Under the pieces are notes generated by a model. It made no database searches. It saw only the letters and a list, made by a program, of their open reading frames with translations, and was not told the DNA's origin. From Saccharopolyspora montiporae (GTDB lineage: Bacteria > Actinomycetota > Actinomycetes > Mycobacteriales > Pseudonocardiaceae), in assembly GCF_015209505.1 (NCBI RefSeq), contig NZ_JADEYC010000011.1:51719-115718 (forward strand): a stretch of 64,000 nt of DNA. The letters are read 5' to 3'. Positions 39,869 through 48,369 of this stretch are shown here, piece after piece. Positions within the stretch are counted from its first letter, which is position 1. Each line of letters begins with the position of its first letter. The translations under genes were made by a program, and so were the position numbers.

Positions 39869-40050
39869 GGATTCGCGGCGCATGTCACCGCGCTCACCAT
39901 TCCCGCGGCGCCACGAGAATTGTTCGTCGAGTTCCCGTCCGCTCCCGCGCACGCGCGGCGAACCGGCCCGCAGCAGTGGGAACCCGCGCATTCCCCGAAC
40001 AACCGCGCGTTCGGCGGGATTTCCGCGAATGCGGGCAGAACCCGGTGGAT

Positions 40051-41763
40051 TCAGTGCCCGTCGCGGGGGACGTAACTGCCGGAACCGCCCACCAGGAAAT
40101 CCAGATCCGCTCCCTGATCGGCCTGCAGCACGTGCTCATGATAAAGCCGCGGATATCCGCGCGGATGCGGGTTCGGCGGCGGCTGCCACTCCGCCCGCCG
40201 CCGCTGCAGTTCGTCCTCCGGCACGTCCAGGTCGAGCCGGCGCGCCGGAACGTCCAGCCGGATCGGGTCACCGGTGCGCACCAGGGCCAGCGGTCCGCCC
40301 GCCGCGGCTTCCGGGCACACGTGCAGCACCACGGTCCCGTAGGCGGTGCCGCTCATCCGGCCGTCCGAGATCCGCACGACATCGTCGATCCCCTGCTCCT
40401 GCAGCTTTTTCGGCACCGGAACGTTGGCGACCTCCGGCATGCCGGGATACCCGCGCGGACCGGCGTTGCGCACGACCAGCACCGTGTCCGCGTCCACATC
40501 CAGATCGTCGTCCCGGCACACCGCGTAGTACTCGTCCACGTCCTCGAAGACCAGCGCGCGCCCGGTGTGCTGCAGCAGGCGCGGGGACGCGGCGGACTGC
40601 TTGACGACCGCACCGTCCGGCGCGAGACTGCCGCGCAGCACGGCGGTTCCGGTTCCCACGGCCTGGAACGGCTCGGCCGCCGAGGTGATGACCGCGCGGT
40701 CGTGCACCTCGGCACCCGCGATGTTCTCGGCCATCGACCGCCCGGTGACGGTGACCGTCGAACCGTCGATCAGCTCGCCGAGCTCGGTGAGCACCGCGGG
40801 AAGCCCGCCCGCGTAGCAGAAGTCCTCCATCAGGTGCTCACCGCTGGGCATGAGGTTGACCAGCGTCGGGACGTCCCGCGTGTAGCGGTCGAAATCGTCC
40901 ACGTCCAGCTCGACGCCCAGCCGCTTCGCGATGGCGATGAGGTGCACGACGGCGTTGGTGGACCCGCCGATCGCGGCGTTGGCCCGGATCGCGTTCCGGA
41001 AGGCCGCCGGGGTGAGCAGGTCGGAGGGTTTGAGGTCCTCGTCGACCATCTGCACGATCCGCCGCCCGGTGCGCTGCGCGGCGACGGAGCGGCGCGCGTC
41101 GACCGCGGGCCAGGACGCCGCGTACGGCAGCTGCATGCCGAGCGCCTCCACGATGCAGGCCATGGTCGACGCGGTGCCCATCGTCATGCAGTGCCCGGCG
41201 GACCGGGACATGCACCCCTCGATGACGTGGCACTCCTGCTCGGTGATCCGCCCGGCGACGAGATCGGCTTCGGCCTGCCACACCGCGGTTCCCGAGCCGA
41301 TGTCCCGCCCGCGGTGCTTGCCGTTGAGCATGGGTCCGCCGGTGAGCATGATCGCGGGGAGGTCCACACTGGACGCTGCCATCAGCAGCCCGGGTGTGGT
41401 CTTGTCGCAGCCGGACAGCAGCACGACCGCGTCCAGCGGGTTGGCCCGGATCGTCTCCTCGGCCTGCATGGCCAGCAGATTGCGGTAGAGCATGGCGGTG
41501 GGGCGCACCAGCGTCTCACCCAGCGCCATGTTCGGGAATTCCAGCGGGAATCCGCCCGCCTGCCACACCCCGCGCTTGACCGACTCGGCGATCCGCTGCT
41601 GATGGGCGTTGCACGGCGCGAGCTCGGACCAGGTGGTCGCGATGCCGATGACCGGGCGCCCGTCGAAGACCTCGTCGTCGTGCCCCTGGTTGCGCAGCCA
41701 GGAGCGGGCGGTCATCCCCGCTCGACCACGTGCCCCGAACCAGTTCGCGCTGCGTCGCGTCAC
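40051..41763 (-). CDS. IlvD/Edd family sugar-acid dehydratase (arabinonate/xylonate type)
   Basis: 570 residues. The family's iron-sulfur and catalytic segments are present: TWSELAPCNAHQQ, GCDKTTPG, GGPMLNGKHRG, EGCMSRSAGHCMTMGTAS, GRMSGTAYGTVVLHV. The N-terminal RSANWFGARGRAGMTARSWLRNQGH is characteristic of sugar-acid (L-arabinonate/D-xylonate-like) dehydratases rather than biosynthetic IlvD. It would dehydrate an aldonate to a 2-keto-3-deoxy acid. GTG 41763 follows GAGGG. Divergent from an ACS-family transporter, the usual uptake partner. No kinase or aldolase of the pathway is present. Confidence 0.82.
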   Translation of the reverse strand: MTRRSANWFGARGRAGMTARSWLRNQGHDDEVFDGRPVIGIATTWSELAPCNAHQQRIAESVKRGVWQAGGFPLEFPNMALGETLVRPTAMLYRNLLAMQAEETIRANPLDAVVLLSGCDKTTPGLLMAASSVDLPAIMLTGGPMLNGKHRGRDIGSGTAVWQAEADLVAGRITEQECHVIEGCMSRSAGHCMTMGTASTMACIVEALGMQLPYAASWPAVDARRSVAAQRTGRRIVQMVDEDLKPSDLLTPAAFRNAIRANAAIGGSTNAVVHLIAIAKRLGVELDVDDFDRYTRDVPTLVNLMPSGEHLMEDFCYAGGLPAVLTELGELIDGSTVTVTGRSMAENIAGAEVHDRAVITSAAEPFQAVGTGTAVLRGSLAPDGAVVKQSAASPRLLQHTGRALVFEDVDEYYAVCRDDDLDVDADTVLVVRNAGPRGYPGMPEVANVPVPKKLQEQGIDDVVRISDGRMSGTAYGTVVLHVCPEAAAGGPLALVRTGDPIRLDVPARRLDLDVPEDELQRRRAEWQPPPNPHPRGYPRLYHEHVLQADQGADLDFLVGGSGSYVPRDGH

Positions 41764-41953
41764 CCTCGGTCCCCCTCGTCGTCGAGCCGGTGGCCGCCGA
41801 CGTAACCAGCACCTTTCGGCCAGGCGCAATAGGCCGGCCGGGGGGCGGGCCAGGCGGGGCGCACCGTTGACGGCCGATCACCGCGGTCCTACAGTCGTGC
41901 CGCTCGACGAACACTGTCCGGAATACCGAACACCACCTCATCGGGGAGGCACG

Positions 41954-43306
41954 GTGCACGCGGACGAGCAGACGTCGCACGACCCGGCCCTGACCGGCGC
42001 CATCCGCAAGGTGATGACCCGGTTGATCCCGTTCCTGCTGCTGATGTACGTGATCGCGTTCCTGGATCGGGTCAACATCGGCTTCGCCAAGGACGAGTTC
42101 CAGCTGCACACCGGCATTTCGGAAGCCGCGTACGCGCTCGGCGCCGGGATGTTCTTCATCGGCTACGCGCTGTTCGAGGTACCCAGCAACCTGGTCCTGC
42201 AGCGGGTCGGCGCCCGCTGGTGGATGTGCCGGATCATGGTGACCTGGGGGCTGATCTCGGCGGCCATGGCGCTGGTGAACTCGGAAGGCGTGTTCTACCT
42301 GCTGCGGTTCCTGCTCGGCGCCGCCGAAGCCGGGTTCTTCCCGGGCGTCATCCTCTACATCACCTACTGGGTCCCGCACGCCTACCGGGCCCGGTGCAAC
42401 GCGCTGTTCTACCTCGGCATCCCGCTCGCCTCCGTGCTCGGCGGTCCGCTGTCCGGCCTGCTGCTGGAACTGGACGGGGTGGCCGGGATCCTCGGCTGGC
42501 AGTGGATGTTCGCGGTCGAGGGCCTGATCGCCTGCGTCGTCGGCGTGTGGGCGCTGTTCCACCTGGACGACCGGCCCGCCGACGCCACCTGGCTGACCGC
42601 AGCCCAACGCACCGCGCTGCAGTCCGCTGTGGACAGTGAAGCGGCGGTGACCGCCCGGCACAGCCCGCGCGGTCTACTGACCTCGCTGCTGGATGGCAAA
42701 GTGCTGTACTTCAGCCTGGTGTACTTCCTGATCCAGTGCGCGGTGTACGGGATGACCTTCTACCTGCCGACGCAGGTCGCGGCCGCGGTCGGCCGGGATG
42801 TCGGGGTGCTGGTCGGACTGGTGACCGCGGTGCCGTGGGCGATCGCGCTGCTGGCCAACATCGCGGTGTCCGTCGGCGCGGACCGGGTGAACCAGGCGCG
42901 GCGCAGCTTCGTCGCCGCGGGCAGCGTGGTGGTCGGCTCCGCGGGTATCGCCGCGTCCGCGGTGTTCGCGAACCCGGTGCTGGCCATCGGCGGGCTCTCA
43001 GTGGCGGCGGCGGGCTACATCTCCGTCCAGCCGGTGTTCTGGACCTTCCCCGCCGCCTACCTGACCGGCACGGCGGCCGCGGTCGGCATCGGCCTGATCA
43101 ACTCGCTGGGCAACCTCGGCGGTTTCGTCGCCCCGATCGCCAAGAACTGGGTGGAGGAAACCACCGGCTCCCCGGCCGCAGGCTTGTTCCTCCTCGCGGC
43201 CTGCGGCCTCGGCGCCGGACTCCTGCTGCTGGTCGTGGCCCGCTTCCGAGCCCCGGCGGAAACCCCGGAAGCGGCAGCCCGGACCCGGACGCCCGAAGCC
43301 GGATAG
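41954..43306 (+). CDS. MFS transporter, anion:cation symporter (ACS) family
   Basis: 450 residues, twelve membrane helices. The ACS signature FLDRVNIGFAKDEF follows helix 1, and FLLGAAEAGFFPGVILYITYW lies in helix 4. Members import organic anions such as tartrate, glucarate, galactonate and phthalate. Paired head-to-head with a sugar-acid dehydratase, so an aldonate is the most likely substrate; this is inference. Starts at GTG 41954 after GGGAGG. Ends 68 nt from the convergent ftsI stop. Confidence 0.84.
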   Translation: MHADEQTSHDPALTGAIRKVMTRLIPFLLLMYVIAFLDRVNIGFAKDEFQLHTGISEAAYALGAGMFFIGYALFEVPSNLVLQRVGARWWMCRIMVTWGLISAAMALVNSEGVFYLLRFLLGAAEAGFFPGVILYITYWVPHAYRARCNALFYLGIPLASVLGGPLSGLLLELDGVAGILGWQWMFAVEGLIACVVGVWALFHLDDRPADATWLTAAQRTALQSAVDSEAAVTARHSPRGLLTSLLDGKVLYFSLVYFLIQCAVYGMTFYLPTQVAAAVGRDVGVLVGLVTAVPWAIALLANIAVSVGADRVNQARRSFVAAGSVVVGSAGIAASAVFANPVLAIGGLSVAAAGYISVQPVFWTFPAAYLTGTAAAVGIGLINSLGNLGGFVAPIAKNWVEETTGSPAAGLFLLAACGLGAGLLLLVVARFRAPAETPEAAARTRTPEAG

Positions 43307-43374
43307 GACCCGTCCCCGGGCCGCACCCCGATCGACCCGTACCGCCGCACGCCTCGGGAGGCATCGACAACCCC

Positions 43375-45228
43375 CTACTCGGGCTGGAGCACCTGGACCG
43401 GGGCCGGCTCGTGGGACAACGGGATCTGGAAGCGCTGGGTCAGGAACGACGCGATGTCGTGGAACAACGGCGCGGCCGAGGACGCCTCGGGCGTCCCGGC
43501 GGTGGGCGCGTCGAGCATGAGACCGACCACGAACCGCGGATCCTCGGCCGGCACCATCCCGGCGAAAGTGATCCAGTAGTCCGAGTTGCTGTAGCAGCCG
43601 CAGGACGGGTCGATCTGCTGCGCCGTCCCGGTCTTGCCGGAGACCTGGTACCCCTCCAGAGCCGCGTCCGAGCCGGTGCCCTCCTGGTCGGGCGCGTCCT
43701 GCACGACGCCGCGCAGCATGTCCCGCACCGTGCGGGCGGACTCCGGACTCACCACGCGGACGCCCTCCGGTTCCGGGCGCTCGGTCCGCTGCCCGTCCGG
43801 CCCCACCTCGGCGGAGACCACCCGGGGCGGGACGCGCACGCCGTCGTTGGCGATCGCCTGGTACATCCCGGCCATCTGCAGCACGGTCATCGACAGCCCC
43901 TGCCCGATCGGCAGGTTCGCGAACGTCGATCCGGACCACTCGGCGCGCGGTGGGAACGAGCCGGGGCTCTCCCCGCCGAGCTCGATACCGGTGCGCTGGC
44001 CGAGGCCGAATTTGCGCGCCGTATCGGCGAACCGCTGCTCACCGAGCTGCTGCGCGACCATCAGCGTGCCGACGTTGGAGGATTTGCCGAGCACACCGGT
44101 GAACGTCAGCGGGATCGTGCCGTGCTGCCAGGCATCGCCGACGGTCCGGTCGGCGACTTCGATGTTGCCCGGGACCTGCAGCACCTGCTCCGGTTGCACC
44201 ACGTTGTGCTCGATCGCCGCGGCCGCCGTGACCAGCTTGTTCACCGATCCCGGCTCGAACGGCGTGGTCACCGCGGCGTTGCCGAGGTTGCTGCTCCACT
44301 CGGCGCGCGGATCGAAGCTCTTATCGTTGGCCAGCGCGTAGGTCTCCCCGGTCTTGGCGTCCAGCACCACGGCGCTGGCGCTGGTGGCACCCGCCCGCTG
44401 CGCGTAGTCGGCGAGCTTGCGCTGCACCATGTACTGCAGGTCGGAATCGATGGTCAGCTCCACGTCCGACCCGGGCACCGCGGGTTCGAGTTCCCGTTCG
44501 CTGCCCGGGATGACCAGGCTGGGACTGCCCATGGCGGTGTCGGACACCTTGACCCCGTGCTTGCCGCTGAGCGCCTCGTCCATCGAGCTCTCCAGGCCCA
44601 TGACGCCCTGGATCTCCTGCTCGTCCATCCGCCAGTTCGCCGCACCGACGATGTTCGAGGCGACGTCGCCCGCCGGGTACTCCCGGGTGGCCCGGTACTC
44701 CGAACCGATCTGCGGGTACTTCTCGCTGATCACCCGCGCCTGACTCGGGTCGATCTCCGGCCCGAAGTAGGTGAACGACTGGTCGGAGAACAGCGCGTCG
44801 AGCGCTTCCCGCTCGCTGATGGCATTCCCGACGGTCTGGTGCACGAACCGGGCCATCTCCCGCTTGTACCGGTCCGGTTCCGGCTTGCTCGGGTCCTCGG
44901 CGCGCGCTTCGGCCAGTTCCTCGGTCAGCATCCGCGGGTTGGCGTAGAGCTGGCGCGCCTCGGTGCTGAACGCGAGCGCGTTGCCCGCCCGGTCCACCAC
45001 GGACCCCCGCTCGGCGGGCACGGTGTCCCGGCTGACGCGCTGCTTCTCGGACTGCCCGGACAGGGCGCTGGCCTCGAATCCCTGCACGTGCACCAGCTTC
45101 GCGCCGGCCACGATCAGGCACATCACGAGCACCACCCGGCCGACGAGCAGCCTGCGGTTGCTGCCCGCCGCGTCCGTGCGTGCGCCGCGCCGCCGAGAGT
45201 TGACCAGCCGCTTCGACGTGCGGGGCAT
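43375..45228 (-). CDS. ftsI: septal class B penicillin-binding protein FtsI/PbpB
   Basis: 617 residues. Short cytoplasmic tail, one membrane helix (27-45), pedestal domain, then transpeptidase: active Ser328 in S-V-N-K331, S383-S-N385, and K532-T-G534. Cross-links septal peptidoglycan with FtsW. ATG 45226-45228 shares one base with the ftsL stop (TGATG). The gene is the last of the mraZ-side block; downstream the order breaks, with the MFS gene converging on it instead of murE following. Confidence 0.96.
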   Translation of the reverse strand: MPRTSKRLVNSRRRGARTDAAGSNRRLLVGRVVLVMCLIVAGAKLVHVQGFEASALSGQSEKQRVSRDTVPAERGSVVDRAGNALAFSTEARQLYANPRMLTEELAEARAEDPSKPEPDRYKREMARFVHQTVGNAISEREALDALFSDQSFTYFGPEIDPSQARVISEKYPQIGSEYRATREYPAGDVASNIVGAANWRMDEQEIQGVMGLESSMDEALSGKHGVKVSDTAMGSPSLVIPGSERELEPAVPGSDVELTIDSDLQYMVQRKLADYAQRAGATSASAVVLDAKTGETYALANDKSFDPRAEWSSNLGNAAVTTPFEPGSVNKLVTAAAAIEHNVVQPEQVLQVPGNIEVADRTVGDAWQHGTIPLTFTGVLGKSSNVGTLMVAQQLGEQRFADTARKFGLGQRTGIELGGESPGSFPPRAEWSGSTFANLPIGQGLSMTVLQMAGMYQAIANDGVRVPPRVVSAEVGPDGQRTERPEPEGVRVVSPESARTVRDMLRGVVQDAPDQEGTGSDAALEGYQVSGKTGTAQQIDPSCGCYSNSDYWITFAGMVPAEDPRFVVGLMLDAPTAGTPEASSAAPLFHDIASFLTQRFQIPLSHEPAPVQVLQPE

Positions 45229-46016
45229 CAGCGTGCTGCCTGCCCGCGGTCCGCGCTGGCCTGCCGGGCCGGGTCATCGGAGCTGCCGGCGTGTTCCGGA
45301 GAACCCGCGTCGTCCCCGGGAGTTCCCGGGCGGTCCGCGGTTCCGGGGGCGTTGCCGGCCTGCGGGTGCTGCCCGCCCGGCTCCGCCGGGTTCTCCGCGG
45401 GCGGCGCGGGCGGCGGCGCCGGAGCCTGAGCCTCCTCGGGCTCGCCGACGACCTCCACCTCGCCGCCGGGCTGCACCACGAGGTGCGCCGGGGCGGGGCC
45501 GGGCACCATGCCGAGCTCCTGGGTCACCCGGCGTTCCAGCGCAGGAGTGGAGTTCATGGTGCTCACGTCCCGCATGAGCTCCTCGCGGCGTTCGTTGAGG
45601 GTGTTGATGGTCTGCTCACCCTGCTGCAGCTGGTAGCTGTTGCTGACCGCGGCGATCGCCAGCCACAGGGTCGCGGCCAGGCCGATGGCCAGCACTGCCA
45701 TCACGACCACGACCTGCGGCAACCGGGCCGAGGAGACCCGCTCCTGCAGCTTGGTCTTCTGCTTGGCACCGCTGGGTCGCTTGGCCGGGGCAGCGGTGCG
45801 CCGGGCCGGCGGCTCGCGCAGCGAACGGTCCCGGCGGTCGTCGCGCCGCGCGTAGGCGCGGTCGGCGGCCGCCGACCGGCCGCGCGGGGTGGTCGCGCGC
45901 TTGTCCGCGCCCTTGCGCTCCGGAGCCGCCTTCTTCTGCTGCGTGCCGGTCGCGTTCTTGGCCCGGTCGGTGCTGCCCGCGCGCGAGCCCGACTTGGTCC
46001 GTGCCGGTGCTGTCAT
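45228..46016 (-). CDS. ftsL: FtsL-like divisome protein with long flanking tails
   Basis: 262 residues. A ~95-residue Lys/Arg/Ala-rich cytoplasmic tail, one membrane helix (101-123), and a leucine-zipper-like coiled coil (QLQQGEQTINTLNERREELMRDV). A ~100-residue Pro/Gly/Glu-rich periplasmic tail follows. Sequence similarity to FtsL is low in all bacteria, so the call rests on topology and position between rsmH and ftsI. Much longer than enteric FtsL; extended forms occur in actinobacteria. Confidence 0.82.
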   Translation of the reverse strand: MTAPARTKSGSRAGSTDRAKNATGTQQKKAAPERKGADKRATTPRGRSAAADRAYARRDDRRDRSLREPPARRTAAPAKRPSGAKQKTKLQERVSSARLPQVVVVMAVLAIGLAATLWLAIAAVSNSYQLQQGEQTINTLNERREELMRDVSTMNSTPALERRVTQELGMVPGPAPAHLVVQPGGEVEVVGEPEEAQAPAPPPAPPAENPAEPGGQHPQAGNAPGTADRPGTPGDDAGSPEHAGSSDDPARQASADRGQAAR

Positions 46017-46077
46017 CTCGCCTCCAGTGCCTCGCAGGTCGGCCCGTCCGGGCAGGGCGATCGGTTCGGTCGGGTGG

Positions 46078-47079
46078 TCACGGGTCCTCCGCCGCGATGC
46101 GTTCTGCGGCCCGCAGCCGCACCGAAGCGGCTCGCGGATTGGCCGCCTTCTCCTGCTCCTCGGCCGGTTCGGCCCCTCGGGTCAGCAGTCGGAACCGCGG
46201 CCCGTGGCCGGGCAGTTCCACCGGGAGGTCCACGGGGGTCCGGGATTTCGCGCGCTCGGCGAGCTCCCGCTTGACCAGCCGGTCCTCCAGCGAGTGGTAG
46301 GACAGCACCGCGATCCGCCCGCCGACCGCGAGCGCGTCCAGCGCGGCGGGGACTGCGCGGGCCAGCACGTCCAGCTCGGCATTCACCTCGATGCGCAGCG
46401 CCTGGAAGGTGCGCTTGGCCGGATGCCCGCCAGTGCGCCTGCTCGCCGCGGGCACCGCGTCGTAGAGCAGCTGCACCAGGCGCGCGCTGCCGGTGAACGG
46501 TTCGCGCTCGCGTTCCCGGACGATCGCCGCGGCGATCTTGGCCGCGAACTTCTCCTCGCCGTAGGTCTTGAGTACCCGGGTGAGCTCCCCGGCCGAGTAG
46601 GTATTGAGCACCTCGGCCGCCGTGCGCCGCGCTCCCGGATCCATCCGCATGTCCAGCGGAGCGTCGTGGGCGTAGGAGAAACCGCGCTCCACCTCGTCCA
46701 GCTGCAGCGAGGAGACGCCCAGATCGAACAGGAAACCGTCCACTGCGGACGCTCCCACCGCCGCCAGCGCCGCATCGACGTCGTCGTAGACGGCGTGCAC
46801 CAACCGCACCCGGTCGCCGAACGGCTCCAGGCGCCGCCCGGCCAACCGCAGCGCTTCCGGATCGCGGTCCAGCCCGACCAGGGTCAGCTGCGGGTGCGCG
46901 GTCAGCAGCGCCTCCGCGTGCCCGCCCATGCCCAGGGTCGCGTCCACGACCACCGCAGGACCGCCGGACAACGCGGGCGCCAGCAGTTCCAGCGTGCGCT
47001 CGCGCAGCACCGGCACGTGCCGGTCGGCGGCCGACCGCGCGCCGGCTTCGGCGCCGCGGTCGTGGCTGGCTCCGGTCAC
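46078..47079 (-). CDS. rsmH: 16S rRNA (cytosine1402-N4)-methyltransferase
   Basis: 333 residues. N-terminal [16 protein letters not shown]-binding [37 protein letters not shown] and late [14 protein letters not shown] are diagnostic of RsmH/MraW. The GTG at 47077-47079 is preceded by GGGAGGAGGGG, so it is preferred over a 77-codon upstream extension that would cross the structured leader. The gap to mraZ is 306 nt. The gap to ftsL is 61 nt. Confidence 0.95.
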   Translation of the reverse strand: MTGASHDRGAEAGARSAADRHVPVLRERTLELLAPALSGGPAVVVDATLGMGGHAEALLTAHPQLTLVGLDRDPEALRLAGRRLEPFGDRVRLVHAVYDDVDAALAAVGASAVDGFLFDLGVSSLQLDEVERGFSYAHDAPLDMRMDPGARRTAAEVLNTYSAGELTRVLKTYGEEKFAAKIAAAIVREREREPFTGSARLVQLLYDAVPAASRRTGGHPAKRTFQALRIEVNAELDVLARAVPAALDALAVGGRIAVLSYHSLEDRLVKRELAERAKSRTPVDLPVELPGHGPRFRLLTRGAEPAEEQEKAANPRAASVRLRAAERIAAEDP

Positions 47080-47189
47080 GGCGCCCCTCCTCCCACATGT
47101 GCGGCGGTTCCCGGAGACCGAGCCGCCGATGCGACCCACGCCGTCCCGGAGCCCGCTGCTCCCTGCACGGTTGTTGCGATTCCGGTACT

Positions 47190-47330
47190 GCGGATCGTCC
47201 GGAACCGGCGCTGTCGGCCGGATACCGTCAGGTCCCCGCCCGCCCGTCGCTTCCTGGCGCCGGGGAAGGTGCACCAGGCGTGCGATAGCCGAGCGGACCG
47301 AGGGCCTCACGGAACCCGATCGCCGCGGTG
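47190..47330 (-). ncRNA. candidate mraW RNA motif upstream of rsmH
   Basis: The 306-nt mraZ-rsmH gap holds nested complementary segments on the minus strand. CCTGG (47278-47274) pairs with CCAGG (47257-47253), and CTTCC (47268-47264) with GGAAG (47254-47250). CCCCG (47265-47261) can pair with CGGGG further on. They overlap, so they are alternatives or a pseudoknot. A conserved 'mraW' RNA motif is known at exactly this place in actinobacteria. I match it by position and structure only, without a model search. Confidence 0.5.
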
Positions 47331-47385
47331 GTCGCGGTTGCGGACCGGGAAGACCCGCGTGCGGCGCGTGCGCGCCGGTGGGGTG

Positions 47386-47817
47386 TCAGAACACCCCGGG
47401 CAACACCTCCTCCCGGGCCTGCGCGTACGACTCCTCGTGCTCGTCGAGGTAGCGCTGCCAGCGCTCGGCGTTCCAGACTTCGAGCCGGTTGATCGCGCCG
47501 ATCACCACGCACTCCTTGTCCAACCCGGCGTACTTGCGCAGTTCGGCCGCGATGGAGATGCGGCCCTGCCCGTCCGGCTGCTGCTCATCGGTACCGGCGA
47601 ACAGGTAGCGCTGGTAGGCGCGGACCGATTCGTTGGTGAACGGGGCTTCGGCGACCTTGCGGGCCATCTGCTCGAACTCGTCCCGCGGGAACACGTACAG
47701 GCAGTGGTCCTGCCCCTTGGTGACCATCAACCCCCCTGCGAGTGCTTCCCGGAACTTCGCCGGCAGCGCCAACCGCCCCTTGTCGTCCAGCTTGGGGTGA
47801 TGGGTACCGAGGAACAT
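47386..47817 (-). CDS. mraZ: transcriptional regulator MraZ
   Basis: 143 residues, two SpoVT/AbrB-like halves. The conserved [14 protein letters not shown] lies in the first half and [18 protein letters not shown] in the second, each with the D-x-x-G-R core of the DNA-binding repeat. MraZ forms ring oligomers that bind tandem TGGGN repeats before mraZ and tune the dcw cluster. Such repeats are present at 48048-48087. ATG 47815-47817. First gene of the cluster. Confidence 0.96.
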   Translation of the reverse strand: MFLGTHHPKLDDKGRLALPAKFREALAGGLMVTKGQDHCLYVFPRDEFEQMARKVAEAPFTNESVRAYQRYLFAGTDEQQPDGQGRISIAAELRKYAGLDKECVVIGAINRLEVWNAERWQRYLDEHEESYAQAREEVLPGVF

Positions 47818-48047
47818 CGGTCCACCTCCCCCTCAGCCGCCGCACCCCGCGGACCACCCGGTGGCACGGCGCGCACGCCGATTCCCCTGCCACCAGCGGC
47901 GAACCGCCCGCACTCCACCGGACGCCCGCCCGAAACCGCGTCACCGGGGCAGTGCCTCCCCGGGATGGGCTGTCCGGCGGATCCGACCGCTTCGAAGGGC
48001 CTGCCAGAGCTGCTTCCGAATGAGCTGCCTTCAAACAAGCTGCGGGA

Positions 48048-48087
48048 CCCCCGTTTGCCCCACAGTTCCCCACAGTACCCCACCTGC
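48048..48087 (-). promoter_or_regulatory. MraZ box: four 10-bp direct repeats
   Basis: The plus strand reads CCCCCGTTTG, CCCCACAGTT, CCCCACAGTA, CCCCACCTGC in exact 10-bp steps. On the coding (minus) strand three of these are GTGGGG and one is CGGGGG, matching known MraZ operators of TGGGN at one-turn spacing. They overlap the -10 of the mraZ promoter, so binding should repress mraZ and the genes behind it. Confidence 0.85.
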
Positions 48088-48099
48088 CACCACCGTCAA
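48072..48099 (-). promoter_or_regulatory. mraZ promoter
   Basis: On the minus strand TTGACG (48099-48094) and TACTGT (48077-48072) are separated by 16 nt. The start would be near 48065, giving a ~245-nt untranslated leader before mraZ. The -10 lies inside the MraZ repeats. Confidence 0.65.
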
Positions 48100-48260
48100 C
48101 ACGGATCACACCCGTACCCCCCGCACGACTGACGCCGTTTACGCTGGTGAGCACGTTGCACACGGGGTGGGGGACGTGGTGCCCGCCGAGCCCGGCGGAG
48201 CGCGCCGATCTCGCCGTTATGCTCGGGCCCCGGCCCCGGACCCCGCACGGCAGGCGACGC

Positions 48261-48280
48261 GTGGGGGGAAGTGGGGGACG
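48261..48280 (+). promoter_or_regulatory. two MraZ-like repeats upstream of moxR
   Basis: GTGGGGGGAA followed by GTGGGGGACG, a 10-bp step, with the same GTGGGG core as the mraZ box but on the other strand. A further GTGGGGGACGT occurs at 48167-48177. The pair lies 90 nt before the moxR start. Together with the mraZ box it suggests the divergent moxR operon may also be an MraZ target. Otherwise 47818-48369 shows no gene. Confidence 0.4.
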
Positions 48281-48369
48281 TCGGACTCGGACGCGCGCAG
48301 CACGCCGTGTCGCGCCGCGGTGTCGGCCAGCAGTCCGGTGCGGGTACGCAGCAACATGCAGGAGGTCGC

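Noticed and set aside
39824..40271. Short frames at the end of the dehydratase and in the adjacent spacer
   Set aside because: They overlap the dehydratase 3' end out of frame and consist of Arg/Gly/Ser shadow sequence; the strong inverted repeat explains the structure of the spacer.
41764..41829. Longer start for the sugar-acid dehydratase
   Set aside because: The extra residues (Arg/Pro-rich) do not resemble the family, and GTG 41763 has GAGGG upstream.
46078..47310. Longer rsmH start adding 77 N-terminal residues
   Set aside because: The extension is Arg/Gly-rich, crosses the structured leader, and the GTG at 47079 has a much better ribosome-binding site and the conserved N-terminus.
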